A DNA stretch of 64,000 nucleotides from Sphingomonas oryzagri (GCF_029906645.1 NZ_JARYGZ010000001.1:2724084-2788083), one strand, 5' to 3'; shown: positions 1 to 8,975, numbered from the stretch's first letter. Made by a program: numbers and translations. The notes: a model not told the origin generated them from the letters alone.

Positions 1-575
1 TTGGTGCCACGACCTTGCGCACCCGCCACGCCGCCGTGCGCGGGGCGAAGCTCAGGCTCTGCTACAAGGGCAAGTCCGGCAAGATGCAGGAACTGACGAT
101 CGAGGATCGGCGCCTCTCCACCATCGTCAAGCGCTGCCAGGATCTGCCCGGCCAGCAGCTCTTCCAGTATCTCGACGGCGAGGGCGAACGCCGCGCCGTC
201 ACCTCCACCGACGTCAACGATTACATCCGCGAGGCAACCGGCGGCGAGTTCACCGCCAAGCATTTCCGCACCTGGGCGGCGAGCGTGATCGCCTATCGCG
301 CGATCGTGGAAGCGAGCACCAACGGCATCGGCATCAAGGCGATGCTGGAACCGGTGGCCGCAGCGCTGGGCAACACGCCGGCGATCAGCCGCAAATCCTA
401 CGTCCATCCGGCCCTGTGCGATCTGGCCAAGGCGGGTGGCCTCAAGGGCCAGGCGCCGGTAAGGCTGCCGCGAGCCACCCGGTGGCTCGATCCCGCCGAG
501 CGAGGGCTGATCGCCTTCCTCGATGCCCTGTCCGAGACGGGCATGTCCAAGACCCGCAAGCGAAAGGCAGCTTGA
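1..575 (+). CDS. DNA topoisomerase IB, C-terminal part (gene runs in from the left edge)
   Basis: Reading is open from base 3, so the true start lies outside the window. About 190 residues of the catalytic core are present. They include an acidic/basic stretch with RRLSTIVKRCQDLPGQ, the QYLDGEGERR and DVNDYIREATGG segments, the KHFRTWAAS block and, near the end, SRKSYVHPAL, whose Tyr fits the nucleophile that attaches to DNA in the type IB family. These enzymes relax supercoils by nicking one strand and rejoining it. The small 'poxvirus-like' bacterial form is common in alphaproteobacteria. The stop shares one base with the MscS start (TGATG), so the two are probably co-transcribed. Confidence 0.9.
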   Translation, partial: GATTLRTRHAAVRGAKLRLCYKGKSGKMQELTIEDRRLSTIVKRCQDLPGQQLFQYLDGEGERRAVTSTDVNDYIREATGGEFTAKHFRTWAASVIAYRAIVEASTNGIGIKAMLEPVAAALGNTPAISRKSYVHPALCDLAKAGGLKGQAPVRLPRATRWLDPAERGLIAFLDALSETGMSKTRKRKAA

Positions 576-1735
576 TGGCCAACGCCAAGGTCAGCGTTCC
601 CGACCACGTTTTCACCCCTCCGCAGGATCTCGCCGGCCAGGGCCAGGCGCTGGTGACCGAAACCGCCACCTGGCTGCAGGCCAATTCGCTGCGCATCGTC
701 ATCGCGCTGGCGATCGGCGTCGCGATCGTCGCCGTGCTGCTCGCCGCGCAGAAATTCCTCCAGCGGCTCTGCCGGGAGAAGGAGGCGCTGGTCGGCTGGC
801 GCACCATCATCGGCCGGATGGCGGTCAAGACGAGCTTCTGGTTCCTCGTCATCGTCGCGGCGCGGCTGGTGGATGGCTATGCCGACGCGCCGCCGCTGCT
901 CGACAAGACGATCGGCTTCCTGTTCACCATCGGCCTCACCTTCCAGGCGGCGGTATGGGCGCGCGAGCTGGCGCTGGGCTTCATCGAGCATCGCGCCGGG
1001 CTGGGCGATGCCGACCACGTCAGTTCGCTCGGATCGGCGATGGGAATCATCCGCTTCCTCATCACCTTCACGCTGTTCGCCGTCGCGCTGGTGCTGGTGC
1101 TGGGCAATCTCGGCGTCAACGTCGCGGGATTGATCGCCGGCCTCGGCATCGGCGGCATCGCCATCGGTCTGGCGGCGCAGGGCATCTTCGCGGACCTCTT
1201 CGCGGGACTCTCCATCCTGTTCGACCGGCCGTTCCGCGTCGGCGACAACATCTCCTACGGATCGAGCAGCGGCACGGTGGTGGCGATCGGCCTGAAATCC
1301 ACCCGCATCCGCGCCTTCACCGGCGAGTTGCGCGTCATCTCGAACAAGAAGCTGACCGACAACGAGATCCTCAACGTGTCGGGCCGCGACCACATCCGCA
1401 TCGCCTTCACGCTGAGCGTCACGTACGAGACCAAGCCCGATACGCTGGCGCGCATCCCCGCCATCCTGCGTGAGCTGGGCGAGGCGGAGGACGTGAAGGT
1501 GGCGCGCGCCAGCTTCGACGATTTCGGCGCAAGCTCGCTCGATTTCGCCTTCCAGTTCGATACGCCGGGCAACGACTGGCCGGCGACGCACGCGGTGCGC
1601 GACCGGATCATGGTGCGGATCATGGAGCGCTTCGCCGCCGAGGGCATCGGCCTCGCCTACCCCACCCAGACGACCTACACCGCCGCGCCCGACGGGACGC
1701 TGATCATGCCCTATGCGGAAGGAAAGGGCGCCTGA
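575..1735 (+). CDS. Small-conductance mechanosensitive channel, MscS family
   Basis: This is a 386-residue inner-membrane protein. The start at 575 is chosen because its ATG overlaps the upstream stop; longer in-frame readings lie inside the topoisomerase gene. Hydrophobic segments fall near residues 35-55, 85-105, 115-135 and 165-190. They are followed by the Gly/Ala-rich pore helix (GLIAGLGIGGIAIGLAAQG) and the FDRPFRVGDNI beta-domain entry that mark MscS channels. The C-terminal part is the cytoplasmic vestibule. Such channels open under membrane tension and release solutes on hypo-osmotic shock. The next gene starts inside its last codons, which suggests an operon of topoisomerase, channel and HNH protein. 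Confidence 0.93.
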   Translation: MANAKVSVPDHVFTPPQDLAGQGQALVTETATWLQANSLRIVIALAIGVAIVAVLLAAQKFLQRLCREKEALVGWRTIIGRMAVKTSFWFLVIVAARLVDGYADAPPLLDKTIGFLFTIGLTFQAAVWARELALGFIEHRAGLGDADHVSSLGSAMGIIRFLITFTLFAVALVLVLGNLGVNVAGLIAGLGIGGIAIGLAAQGIFADLFAGLSILFDRPFRVGDNISYGSSSGTVVAIGLKSTRIRAFTGELRVISNKKLTDNEILNVSGRDHIRIAFTLSVTYETKPDTLARIPAILRELGEAEDVKVARASFDDFGASSLDFAFQFDTPGNDWPATHAVRDRIMVRIMERFAAEGIGLAYPTQTTYTAAPDGTLIMPYAEGKGA

Positions 1736-2025
1736 ACGAGCAGCGTTGCGCGCTCTGCCACCGTCCGCTCGGCCGGCGGGTAGAATGGCACCACGTCATC
1801 CCCAAGAGCCGGGGCGGACGGGAGACCGTGCCGCTCCACCCGATCTGCCACCGCGCGATCCACGCGACGGCCGACAACAAGGAACTCGCGCGGCTTTACC
1901 CGACGCTGGATGCGCTGCGGGAAAACCCGGAGATGGCGCGCTTCCTCAAGTGGATCGCGAACAAGGCGCCCGATTTCCACGCGCCGACGCGGGGCGGATC
2001 CCCCTCCCTGAAAGGGAGGGGCTAG
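1732..2025 (+). CDS. HNH endonuclease, probably started at CTG
   Basis: The reading frame holds a clear HNH/zinc-finger nuclease: RCALCHRPLG, then EWHHVIPKSRGG, then LHPICHRAIHA, giving CxxC, HH and CxxxH elements. There is no ATG, GTG or TTG upstream of the first Cys pair. A GTG at 1828 would cut off the whole CxxC-HH half. CTG at 1732 overlaps the MscS stop as CTGA and follows GGAAAGG at about 5-10 bases, so I take it as the start (97 residues). The last nine codons (GSPSLKGRG) lie in an inverted-repeat arm. The substrate is unknown, and fusion or programmed restart from the MscS frame cannot be excluded. Confidence 0.72.
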   Translation: MNEQRCALCHRPLGRRVEWHHVIPKSRGGRETVPLHPICHRAIHATADNKELARLYPTLDALRENPEMARFLKWIANKAPDFHAPTRGGSPSLKGRG

Positions 2026-2102
2026 GGGTGGGTTCGTCTCCGGATCGAGGTCGCGCCCGCCCCAGGCGAACCCACCCCCGCCCCCTCCCTTTCAGGGAGG
2101 GG
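2001..2102. repeat. Inverted repeat pair between convergent genes, likely bidirectional terminator
   Basis: The left arm is 2001-2035 and the right arm 2067-2102. The right arm's reverse complement matches the left over about 36 bases with only two or three differences. Each arm also holds its own small hairpin (CCCTCCC TGAAA GGGAGGG type). The element lies between the convergent HNH and epimerase genes, and the HNH stop (2023-2025) is inside the left arm. Intergenic repeats of this kind are typical of sphingomonad genomes; here it may act as a two-way terminator. Confidence 0.75.
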
Positions 2103-2107
2103 AGAGT

Positions 2108-3100
2108 TTAACCCCAGAGCGTCCCCTGCGCGTTGAACATCCGGCCGCGTTCGAACCGGAAGCCGTCGGGCCGATCGCGCGCGAGCAGCAGCGGGCCATC
2201 GAGATCGGCCCACTCCGCCCCCTGCGCGGCAAGAAAGGCGGGGGCGACGCCGAGCGAGGTGGACAACATGCAGCCGACCATCAGCTTCATCCCCGCCGCC
2301 CGCGCATCGCGGCACAGAGCGAGCGACTCGGTCAGCCCGCCGGCCTTGTCGAGCTTGACGTTCACCGCCTGATAGCGGCCGATGCAGCGTTCCAGATCGG
2401 CGCGATCCTGGCAGCTTTCGTCGGCGCAGAGCGGGATCGGCGAGACCAGCCCGTCGAGCAGATGATCCTCGCCGGCCTTCACCGGCTGCTCGATCAGCTC
2501 GACGCCATAGGGCATCAACGCCTCGGCCTCAGCGACCACGTCGCGGCCGGTCCACGCTTCGTTGGCGTCGACCACCAGCCGCGCCTCGGGCGCGCCGCGC
2601 CGCACCGCCGCGACGCGATCGGTATCGCCCTCGCCCGCCAGCTTGAGCTTGAGCAGCGGATATTTGCCGGCGGTGGCGCGCGCGGCGGCCTCCATCGCCT
2701 CCGGATCGGCCAGCGAGATCGTGTAGGCGGTGACGACCGGCTTCGGCTCCTCCAGCTGCGCCAGCCGCCAGACCGGGATGCCACAGCGCTTGGCGTCCAG
2801 CTCCCACAAGGCGGTGTCGATCGCGTTGCGCGCGGCGCCGCGCGGCATCAGCGTGAGCAGGTCGGCGCGGCTGGCTCCCTCCGCGATGGCGCCGGTCATC
2901 TCGAGGATCTGGTCGCGCACGCTCTCGGCGGTTTCGCCATGATAATAGATGGCGGTCGCCTCGCCGCGCCCGCGCCATTCCCCCTCGGCGACGGTGGCCA
3001 CCACGACATCCACCTCGGTCTTGGCGCCGCGGGAGATGACGAAGGCGCCGGCGGTGGGCCAGCGCTCGATCCGCGCCGCAAGGCGCACGGGAACGGACAT
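2108..3100 (-). CDS. Dipeptide epimerase (enolase superfamily, L-Ala-D/L-Glu epimerase-like)
   Basis: The 330-residue protein has the enolase-superfamily layout. An N-terminal capping domain (residues about 1-120) is followed by a TIM-barrel with the KLKL general base (KxK), the metal ligands in VVDANEAW, ELIEQP and CADES, and the second catalytic Lys in NVKLDKAGG. These residues fit dipeptide epimerases acting on muropeptide-derived L-Ala-Glu, a murein recycling role. It lies 9 bases downstream of the repeat-rich exported protein gene, so the three minus-strand genes back to phaZ may be one transcript. The exact dipeptide cannot be told from sequence. Confidence 0.88.
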   Translation of the reverse strand: MSVPVRLAARIERWPTAGAFVISRGAKTEVDVVVATVAEGEWRGRGEATAIYYHGETAESVRDQILEMTGAIAEGASRADLLTLMPRGAARNAIDTALWELDAKRCGIPVWRLAQLEEPKPVVTAYTISLADPEAMEAAARATAGKYPLLKLKLAGEGDTDRVAAVRRGAPEARLVVDANEAWTGRDVVAEAEALMPYGVELIEQPVKAGEDHLLDGLVSPIPLCADESCQDRADLERCIGRYQAVNVKLDKAGGLTESLALCRDARAAGMKLMVGCMLSTSLGVAPAFLAAQGAEWADLDGPLLLARDRPDGFRFERGRMFNAQGTLWG

Positions 3101-3109
3101 AATTCTCTC

Positions 3110-4681
3110 TCAGGTCGTGGTCAGGCCATCGCCCGTGCCATCGGACGGCGGCGCGGGCAATGGCCGGGGGGTGGATGCGGGCCAGTAGGGCCTGGGCATG
3201 ATCCGCGCCGCACGATCGAACGCGGCGCGCACGTCGGCACGGCCGAGCAGGCGCGCCCACAGTCCGCGCAGCCTCGACGGGGGATGCGGCAGCAGCGCAC
3301 CGTCGGGCTGGAACTGATCGGCGAGACGATCCGCCCCCTCGCCCGTCGCCAGCGTGGCGATCGCGATCGCCGCCGCCTCGTCGTCGCGGCCGGCGCAGAG
3401 CAGGCCCTCGATCGCGGCGGCCTGATTGTCTTTCGCCGACGCCTTGAGTGCATCACCCGCCGCCTTCGCCTCGGCGGCGCGACCAAGGCCGGTCAGCGCG
3501 CAGACCCGGTTGCGTTGCAGCCACGCGAGACCGAAGGGCGATAGATAGGCCGATTGCGCCGCACCCGCCTGCGCCACCGCCAGTTCCTCGTCATACCGGC
3601 CCGACTGATCGAGCAATTCGGCGAGCGTGATCAGCGCGCCCGCCGCCTGCGGGTTGGTCTTGAAGTCCGTATGGGCGAAGGGGCGCAGCCGGTCGAGCGC
3701 ACGATCCCGCTCACCCGCCGCCGCCAGCGCCGTCGCGTCAGCCAGCACGAGGCTCACCTGCGGTTCGCTCATGTGCGGGGCGATCGCGGTCGCACCCGCG
3801 ACGCTCGCCACGTCGTCGAACCGGCCGAGGACGAGGAAGGCCTGCGCCGCATCGAGCTGCGCCTGCAGATCCTGCGGCGCGGCGGCATATCCATCGAGCG
3901 CGGTGCGCGCGTAGCGGTCGATCGCCCGTCCGCCGGCGGGGCCGATCTTCGCCTCGATATCCGGCCAGAGCGCGGCGTAGCGATGCTCGATCGCCATCTG
4001 CCACAGCAGGGCCGGCCGATCGATCCGGCCGAGCAGTTGGCGCGCATCATCCTCGGCCTTCTGGTCGAGCAACGCACCGACGCCATCGGCGGCGACCGAT
4101 TGTGAAAGCTCGGGCTGGTCGGCCGGATCCCAGTCGGCGAGCGCGAGGCTGAGCGCCACGCGGTCCCGCCGCTGGGTATCGCCCGCGATGGTGAGCTTCT
4201 GCGCCAGCGCCTGCCAGAGATCGCCCGGCATGAGCGCCAGCGCCTTCGATCGGCTGTCCGCGATCGCGCCGAGATTGTCCGCCGCCTGCGCGTAGCGGCC
4301 CGCATCGAGATCGGCGAACACCTCGTAGCCAAGCACCACCGGATTGGTCGGCGAGACCTGCTTCAGCTCTGCCAGCACGGCCGGCGACTCCGCCGATCGC
4401 CCGACGGTGGAGAGGCACGGCAGACGCAGCAGCTGGGCGGCGAAGCGGGTCGGCGTGCCCGCGCCCGCCTGCCCCGCCACCACCGGATCGAGCAGGCCGA
4501 GCACCGCCTTGCAGTCACCGGCCTGCGCCAGCGTCGCCGCGCGCGCGATCACCGCGTCGCCCACGATCCGGGGCTTGGGCGACGCCAGCGGCGTGCGGGG
4601 CAGCGCCGCCTGCACGGGCAAGGCGAGGAGCGCGGCTAGCGCCGCGCCGATCAGCAGGCGCAACGGGCGCTCAGGCGCCAT
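3110..4681 (-). CDS. Exported tetratricopeptide-like protein of unknown function
   Basis: This is a 523-residue protein. It begins with a signal peptide (positively charged MAPERPLRLL, then a hydrophobic core ending near PVQA at residue 25), so it is predicted periplasmic. The body is alanine-rich helical repeats with recurring pairs such as AGRYAQAADNLGAI, LGRFDDVASVAG and SGRYDEELAVAQAG, the pattern of degenerate TPR units. No enzymatic motif is visible. The start overlaps the end of phaZ by 11 bases, indicating translational coupling. The C-terminus is Pro-rich (residues about 500-515). Its partner and function are unknown. Confidence 0.8.
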   Translation of the reverse strand: MAPERPLRLLIGAALAALLALPVQAALPRTPLASPKPRIVGDAVIARAATLAQAGDCKAVLGLLDPVVAGQAGAGTPTRFAAQLLRLPCLSTVGRSAESPAVLAELKQVSPTNPVVLGYEVFADLDAGRYAQAADNLGAIADSRSKALALMPGDLWQALAQKLTIAGDTQRRDRVALSLALADWDPADQPELSQSVAADGVGALLDQKAEDDARQLLGRIDRPALLWQMAIEHRYAALWPDIEAKIGPAGGRAIDRYARTALDGYAAAPQDLQAQLDAAQAFLVLGRFDDVASVAGATAIAPHMSEPQVSLVLADATALAAAGERDRALDRLRPFAHTDFKTNPQAAGALITLAELLDQSGRYDEELAVAQAGAAQSAYLSPFGLAWLQRNRVCALTGLGRAAEAKAAGDALKASAKDNQAAAIEGLLCAGRDDEAAAIAIATLATGEGADRLADQFQPDGALLPHPPSRLRGLWARLLGRADVRAAFDRAARIMPRPYWPASTPRPLPAPPSDGTGDGLTTT

Positions 4682-5891
4682 GCTCCACGATCCAGCTCTC
4701 CATCACGGGCGCGATCACCTCGCGCCAGCGGCGGCCGTTGAAGATGCCGTAATGACCCACCTTCTCGGCGAGCAGATACTTCTTCTTCTCATCCGCGAGG
4801 TTCTTCGAGATTGTGAGCGCCGCCTTGGTCTGGCCGACGCCGGAGATGTCGTCCCGCTCGCCCTCGACCGCGAGGATCGCGGTGTCGGTGATCGCGCCCG
4901 GATCGACCTTGCGGCCGCGATGCAACAGCTGGCCCTTGGGCAGCTTGTGCTGCTGGAACACGTCGACGATCGTCTGGATGTAGAATTCCTCGGTCATGTC
5001 GCAGACCGAACGATATTCCTCGTAGAAGGCCTTGGTGGAATCGGCCGATTCCTCGTCGCCCTGCACCAGATGCGTGAACATCTTGTAGTGGCTCATCAGG
5101 TGGTTGCCGAGGTTCATCGCCATGAAGCCGGTGAGCTGCAGGAAGCCCGGATACACCTTCCGCCCCGCGCCCGGATAGAAGAAGGGCACGGTGGCGATCA
5201 CGTTCTGCTGGAACCAGGCGAGCGGGCGCTGGGTGGCGACGGTGTTCACCGCCGTCGGCGCCTTGCGGGTGTCGATCGGGCCGCCCATCATGGTGAGCGT
5301 CGCCGGGCGGCAGGGATGCTTGTCCGCATTCATCACGCAGGTGGCGGCATAGACCGGCACCGACGGCTGGCAGACCGCCAGCACATGCGTGTTCGGCCCG
5401 ATATGCGCCAGGAAATCGATGACGTAATCGATATAGTCGTCGAGGTCGAAGCGACCGTCTTCCAGCGACACGTACTTCGCGTCGCGCCAGTCGGTGATGT
5501 AGACGTCGTGGCCGGGCAGCATCCGCTCCACCGTACCGCGCAACAGCGTGGCGAAGTGGCCGGACATCGGGGCGACGATCAACAGCTTGGGCTGTCCCTC
5601 GACGCCGTCCTTGCGGAAGCGCTTGAGCTGGCCGAACGGCTTGCGGAGCACGATCTCCTCGAACACCGTGACGTCCTTGCCATCCACCTTCGCGGTCTCG
5701 AAGCCGAAGCCCGGCTTGCCGCGCGGCTGCGATGCGTGCGCGAAAACGTCGAGGCCGGAGGCGATCATCGGGCCGAAACCGGTCTGCCCGAGCGGATTGG
5801 CAGGATTCTGCAGCCACTCCGCGCCCATGTTGGCCATCAGGCTCGCGCCCGACAGCCAGGAGCGCTGGAGTTCATAGGCATCGTACAGCAA
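4671..5891 (-). CDS. phaZ: Intracellular polyhydroxyalkanoate depolymerase
   Basis: The 406-residue protein matches the intracellular depolymerase family that breaks down stored PHB granules to hydroxyacids. The start MLYDAYELQRSW and the lipase-like box with Cys as nucleophile (LAVCQPSVP, Cys174) are family hallmarks, as is the DVYITDWRDAKYVS block. The late EKVGHYGIFNGRRWRE segment carries the likely catalytic His. There is no signal peptide, which fits the intracellular type. It is first in a likely operon with the exported repeat protein and the epimerase. A 190-base gap shared with the divergent ABC transporter holds its promoter. No phaC or phasin gene is present here. Confidence 0.94.
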   Translation of the reverse strand: MLYDAYELQRSWLSGASLMANMGAEWLQNPANPLGQTGFGPMIASGLDVFAHASQPRGKPGFGFETAKVDGKDVTVFEEIVLRKPFGQLKRFRKDGVEGQPKLLIVAPMSGHFATLLRGTVERMLPGHDVYITDWRDAKYVSLEDGRFDLDDYIDYVIDFLAHIGPNTHVLAVCQPSVPVYAATCVMNADKHPCRPATLTMMGGPIDTRKAPTAVNTVATQRPLAWFQQNVIATVPFFYPGAGRKVYPGFLQLTGFMAMNLGNHLMSHYKMFTHLVQGDEESADSTKAFYEEYRSVCDMTEEFYIQTIVDVFQQHKLPKGQLLHRGRKVDPGAITDTAILAVEGERDDISGVGQTKAALTISKNLADEKKKYLLAEKVGHYGIFNGRRWREVIAPVMESWIVEHGA

Positions 5892-6083
5892 TTCGATCTC
5901 CTCAGGCGCCAGCGGATCACGCTAGCAGCAAAATCTTTGCGCCCTTCTAACGCATGGCGGCGCCTTCGCGCTTGCAAAATAGGTATCCGGAGCGCCGCTA
6001 TCCACAGTTCTTTCGGTCAGGGCGATCGAGCGCGCAACTTTCTTGCGATTGAGCGGCGGCGAGGCCGGTGCTAACCCGCCGCC

Positions 6084-7877
6084 ATGGCCCGCGCCCCCGT
6101 CAAAGCCGCCCCGCCCACAGACCCCCAGGAGCGCAAGCTCGGCAACCTTCGCCTCGTATGGGCGCGGGCCCTGCGCTACCCCGGCCATATCGCCGCCGCG
6201 TTCGTGGCGCTCTGCGTATCCTCGGCGGCGACGCTGGGCATCCCATGGGGGTTCAAGCGGGTAATCGATCGTGGCTTCCACGGCGGGTTCGATCCGCATG
6301 CGGTCAGCGCATCATTCCAGTTGATGCTCGTGGTGGTCGCGGTCCTTGCGGTGGCGACGGCTATCCGGTTTTGGTATGTGTCCTGGCTGGGCGAGCGCGT
6401 GGTCGCGGATCTGCGCATCGAAGTGCAGGAAAATCTCCTCACGCTGAGTCCTCGTTTTTTCGAGGAAAACCGCCCGTCCGAAATCGCCTCCCGCCTCACG
6501 TCCGACACCGCGTTGATCGAACAGGTCGTCGGAACGACCATATCCGTCGCGCTCCGTTCCAGTTTCACCATGATTGGCGGCATAGCCTCGCTTTTCACCC
6601 TTTCGGTGAAACTGGCGGCGATGATGGTGGTAGGGCTTCCCCTGGTGCTGCTGCCGATCATTCTGATGGGCCGACAGGTGCGCGGCTTGTCACGTGGCTC
6701 GCAAGACCGAATCGCCGAGGTTGGCGCGCGCGCCACCGAAACGCTCGGTGCAATGAGGATCGTGCAAGCCTTCAATCAGGAACCACGCGAGGCTGATCGC
6801 TTCCGTTCCGCCGCCGAGGCCGTCTTCGCGGCCGCCAAGCGCCGCATCCGCGTTCGCGCGATCATGACGTCCATGGTCATCGGCCTGTTCTTCGGAGCGA
6901 TCATTCTCATCCTGTGGGAAGGAACGCTGGACGTGGCGAGCGGCCGCATGACGGGTGGTGCGATCACCGCCTTCGTCGGCATCTGCCTCATCGTCGCCGG
7001 CTCCTTCGGGTCGCTCGCCGAGGTCTATGGCGACCTGCTGCGCGGCGCCGGCGCGGCCAGCCGGTTGAGCGAATTGCTGTCCGAGCGCGCCGAGATCCGT
7101 GCCCCCGCCCATCCGCGCGCGCTGCCTGAATTCGCTTTGGGGCACCTCCGCTTCGAGAACGTCACCTTCCAGTACCCGACCCGGCCGGACGTCTCGGCGC
7201 TGGCCGGTTTCTCGCTCGACGTGCCGCCGGGGCAGACGGTGGCGGTGGTCGGACCTTCGGGTGCCGGCAAGTCGACCCTGCTCCAGCTCGCCCAGCGCTT
7301 CTACGATCCGCAGGGCGGCCGCCTGCTGCTCGACGGCGTGCCGCTGACCGAGGCCGACCCCGCAGACATCCGCCGCCGCATCGCGATGGTGCCGCAGGAC
7401 ACGGTGATCTTCGGCGCGTCCGCCCGCGACAACCTGCGCTACGGCCGCTGGGACGCGGACGACGAGGAATTGTGGACGGCGGCCGAGGCGGCCAACGCGG
7501 CGGGCTTCCTGAAGGCGCTGCCCGAGGGGCTCGACACCTTCCTCGGCGAAGGCGGCGCGCGGCTTTCCGGCGGCCAGCGCCAGCGCGTCGCCATCGCCCG
7601 CGCCCTGCTGCGCGACGCCCCGCTGCTGCTGCTCGACGAGGCGACATCCGCGCTCGACGCCGAGAGCGAGCGGCTGGTGCAGGACGCGCTGGAGCGGCTG
7701 ATGAACGGCCGCACCACGATGGTGATCGCCCACCGCCTCGCTACCGTCCGCTCGGCCGATCGCATCGTCGTGATGGAGGCCGGCCGCATCGTCGAGCAGG
7801 GCACCCATGACGAGCTGTTCGCCGGCTCCGGCCTCTACGCCCGCCTCGCCAAGCTGCAGTTCGACGCGGTGGCGTAA
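6084..7877 (+). CDS. ABC exporter, fused membrane and ATPase domains (MsbA/ABCB-like)
   Basis: This is a 597-residue half-transporter. Six membrane helices lie between residues about 30 and 320, followed by an ATPase domain. The domain carries Walker A GPSGAGKST (about residue 389), the signature LSGGQRQR (about 493), Walker B LLLLDEATS (about 513) and the H-loop IAHRLAT (about 549). It should work as a homodimer, flipping lipid or drug substrates across the inner membrane; the substrate is not evident. The first half of the gene, roughly 6300-6830, uses more A/T-ending codons than the second half. No partner gene is adjacent, and the start follows a 190-base intergenic region. Confidence 0.92.
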   Translation: MARAPVKAAPPTDPQERKLGNLRLVWARALRYPGHIAAAFVALCVSSAATLGIPWGFKRVIDRGFHGGFDPHAVSASFQLMLVVVAVLAVATAIRFWYVSWLGERVVADLRIEVQENLLTLSPRFFEENRPSEIASRLTSDTALIEQVVGTTISVALRSSFTMIGGIASLFTLSVKLAAMMVVGLPLVLLPIILMGRQVRGLSRGSQDRIAEVGARATETLGAMRIVQAFNQEPREADRFRSAAEAVFAAAKRRIRVRAIMTSMVIGLFFGAIILILWEGTLDVASGRMTGGAITAFVGICLIVAGSFGSLAEVYGDLLRGAGAASRLSELLSERAEIRAPAHPRALPEFALGHLRFENVTFQYPTRPDVSALAGFSLDVPPGQTVAVVGPSGAGKSTLLQLAQRFYDPQGGRLLLDGVPLTEADPADIRRRIAMVPQDTVIFGASARDNLRYGRWDADDEELWTAAEAANAAGFLKALPEGLDTFLGEGGARLSGGQRQRVAIARALLRDAPLLLLDEATSALDAESERLVQDALERLMNGRTTMVIAHRLATVRSADRIVVMEAGRIVEQGTHDELFAGSGLYARLAKLQFDAVA

Positions 7878-7961
7878 ATCGCGTTCGGCTCGCTTCGTCG
7901 CATCATGGATAAGAGTTATTAACCATCATCGGCGACAAGGCCTTTAGATTTGGAGGCCGCG

Positions 7962-8120
7962 ATGAGTAACGATTACGCGATGACCATGATCGACCGGATG
8001 CTGTCCCGTGGCGCCCACGGCAAGGCATCGAACGACCCGATCGACCCGGCGCTCCGCGCCACCGTCAACCGGCTGGTCGGCGAACTGCGCTCGATCGAAT
8101 TCCGCCGCGCGGCGCGCTGA
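7962..8120 (+). CDS. Small conserved-looking protein, 52 residues
   Basis: The frame opens with ATG at 7962 behind a good ribosome site (TGGAGG at 7951-7956) and encodes a 52-residue soluble peptide with alternating charge (MSNDYAMTMIDRMLSRG, then a helical stretch VNRLVGELRSIEFRR). The spacing, codon bias and a discrete AT-richer upstream stretch (7895-7950) suggest a real gene. Function unknown. Confidence 0.6.
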   Translation: MSNDYAMTMIDRMLSRGAHGKASNDPIDPALRATVNRLVGELRSIEFRRAAR

Positions 8121-8165
8121 CGCCGACACGGCTTACCCGTACCGAGACTTGAAAGGGCGGTGGCG

Positions 8166-8975
8166 ATGCGCCACCTCCCCTGCATGACCGCCACCCGCCT
8201 CGCCGCCCGTGCCCTGATCCGGTTGTCCGGCGAGGATGTCGCCGGCTTCCTGCAGGGCCTCGTCACCAACGACACGCGCGTGCTGGCGGAAGGCCGGCCG
8301 GTCTGGGCAGCCCTGCTCACCGCGCAGGGCAAGGCGCAGTGGGATTTCCTGCTGTGGCCCGACGACGCCGATATTCTCGTCGATTGCGAGGCGACGCAGG
8401 CCGATGCGCTGGCGAAGCGCCTCACCATGTATCGCCTGCGCCGCCCGATCACGATCGCGCGCGACGAGGCGCTGGCCGTCCACTGGCGGCCTGATATGAG
8501 CGAGGAGCCGGAAACCCGGCTGTTCGCCGATCCGCGCCTGCCCGGCCTCGGCTGCCGCTGGCTGGCGCCCGCGATCGACAACGAGACCGCCGATCTCGCC
8601 TGGCGGACGTGGCGGCTGGGCCATGGCGTGCCCGAGGGGATCGACGAACTCGGCACCGACAAGACCCTCTGGCTGGAGGCCAATGCCGTCGAGCTGCACG
8701 GGGTGAGCTTCACCAAGGGCTGCTATGTGGGCCAGGAGAATACCGCGCGGATGAACTGGCGGCAGAAGGTCAACCGCCGGCTGGTCGTCTGCGAGGTGGA
8801 GGCCGATCCCGGCGAGGCCGCGCGCGCATGGTATCCCGATCTCGGCCTGGCGGTGGCGCCCGTCCGCGTCGAGCATCTGCGCGCCGGCCACGCCGTGAAG
8901 CTGGGCGATGCCGAAGCGCGGCCGATCGTGCCGGCGTGGCTGGCCGAAGCGATCGCCGAGGAGCAGCCGGCATGA
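8166..8975 (+). CDS. ygfZ: Folate-binding YgfZ/GcvT-domain protein
   Basis: The protein is about 269 residues. It shows the YgfZ signature KGCYVGQE near residue 190 and the N-terminal GEDVAGFLQGLVTND block. YgfZ binds tetrahydrofolate and supports assembly or repair of certain iron-sulphur enzymes. The ATG at 8166 is preferred because GAAAGGG lies about 10 bases upstream. ATG at 8184 (MTATRLAARAL) is nearer the usual family start, and GTG at 8160 is also in frame. The stop overlaps the next gene by ATGA. Confidence 0.88.
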   Translation: MRHLPCMTATRLAARALIRLSGEDVAGFLQGLVTNDTRVLAEGRPVWAALLTAQGKAQWDFLLWPDDADILVDCEATQADALAKRLTMYRLRRPITIARDEALAVHWRPDMSEEPETRLFADPRLPGLGCRWLAPAIDNETADLAWRTWRLGHGVPEGIDELGTDKTLWLEANAVELHGVSFTKGCYVGQENTARMNWRQKVNRRLVVCEVEADPGEAARAWYPDLGLAVAPVRVEHLRAGHAVKLGDAEARPIVPAWLAEAIAEEQPA

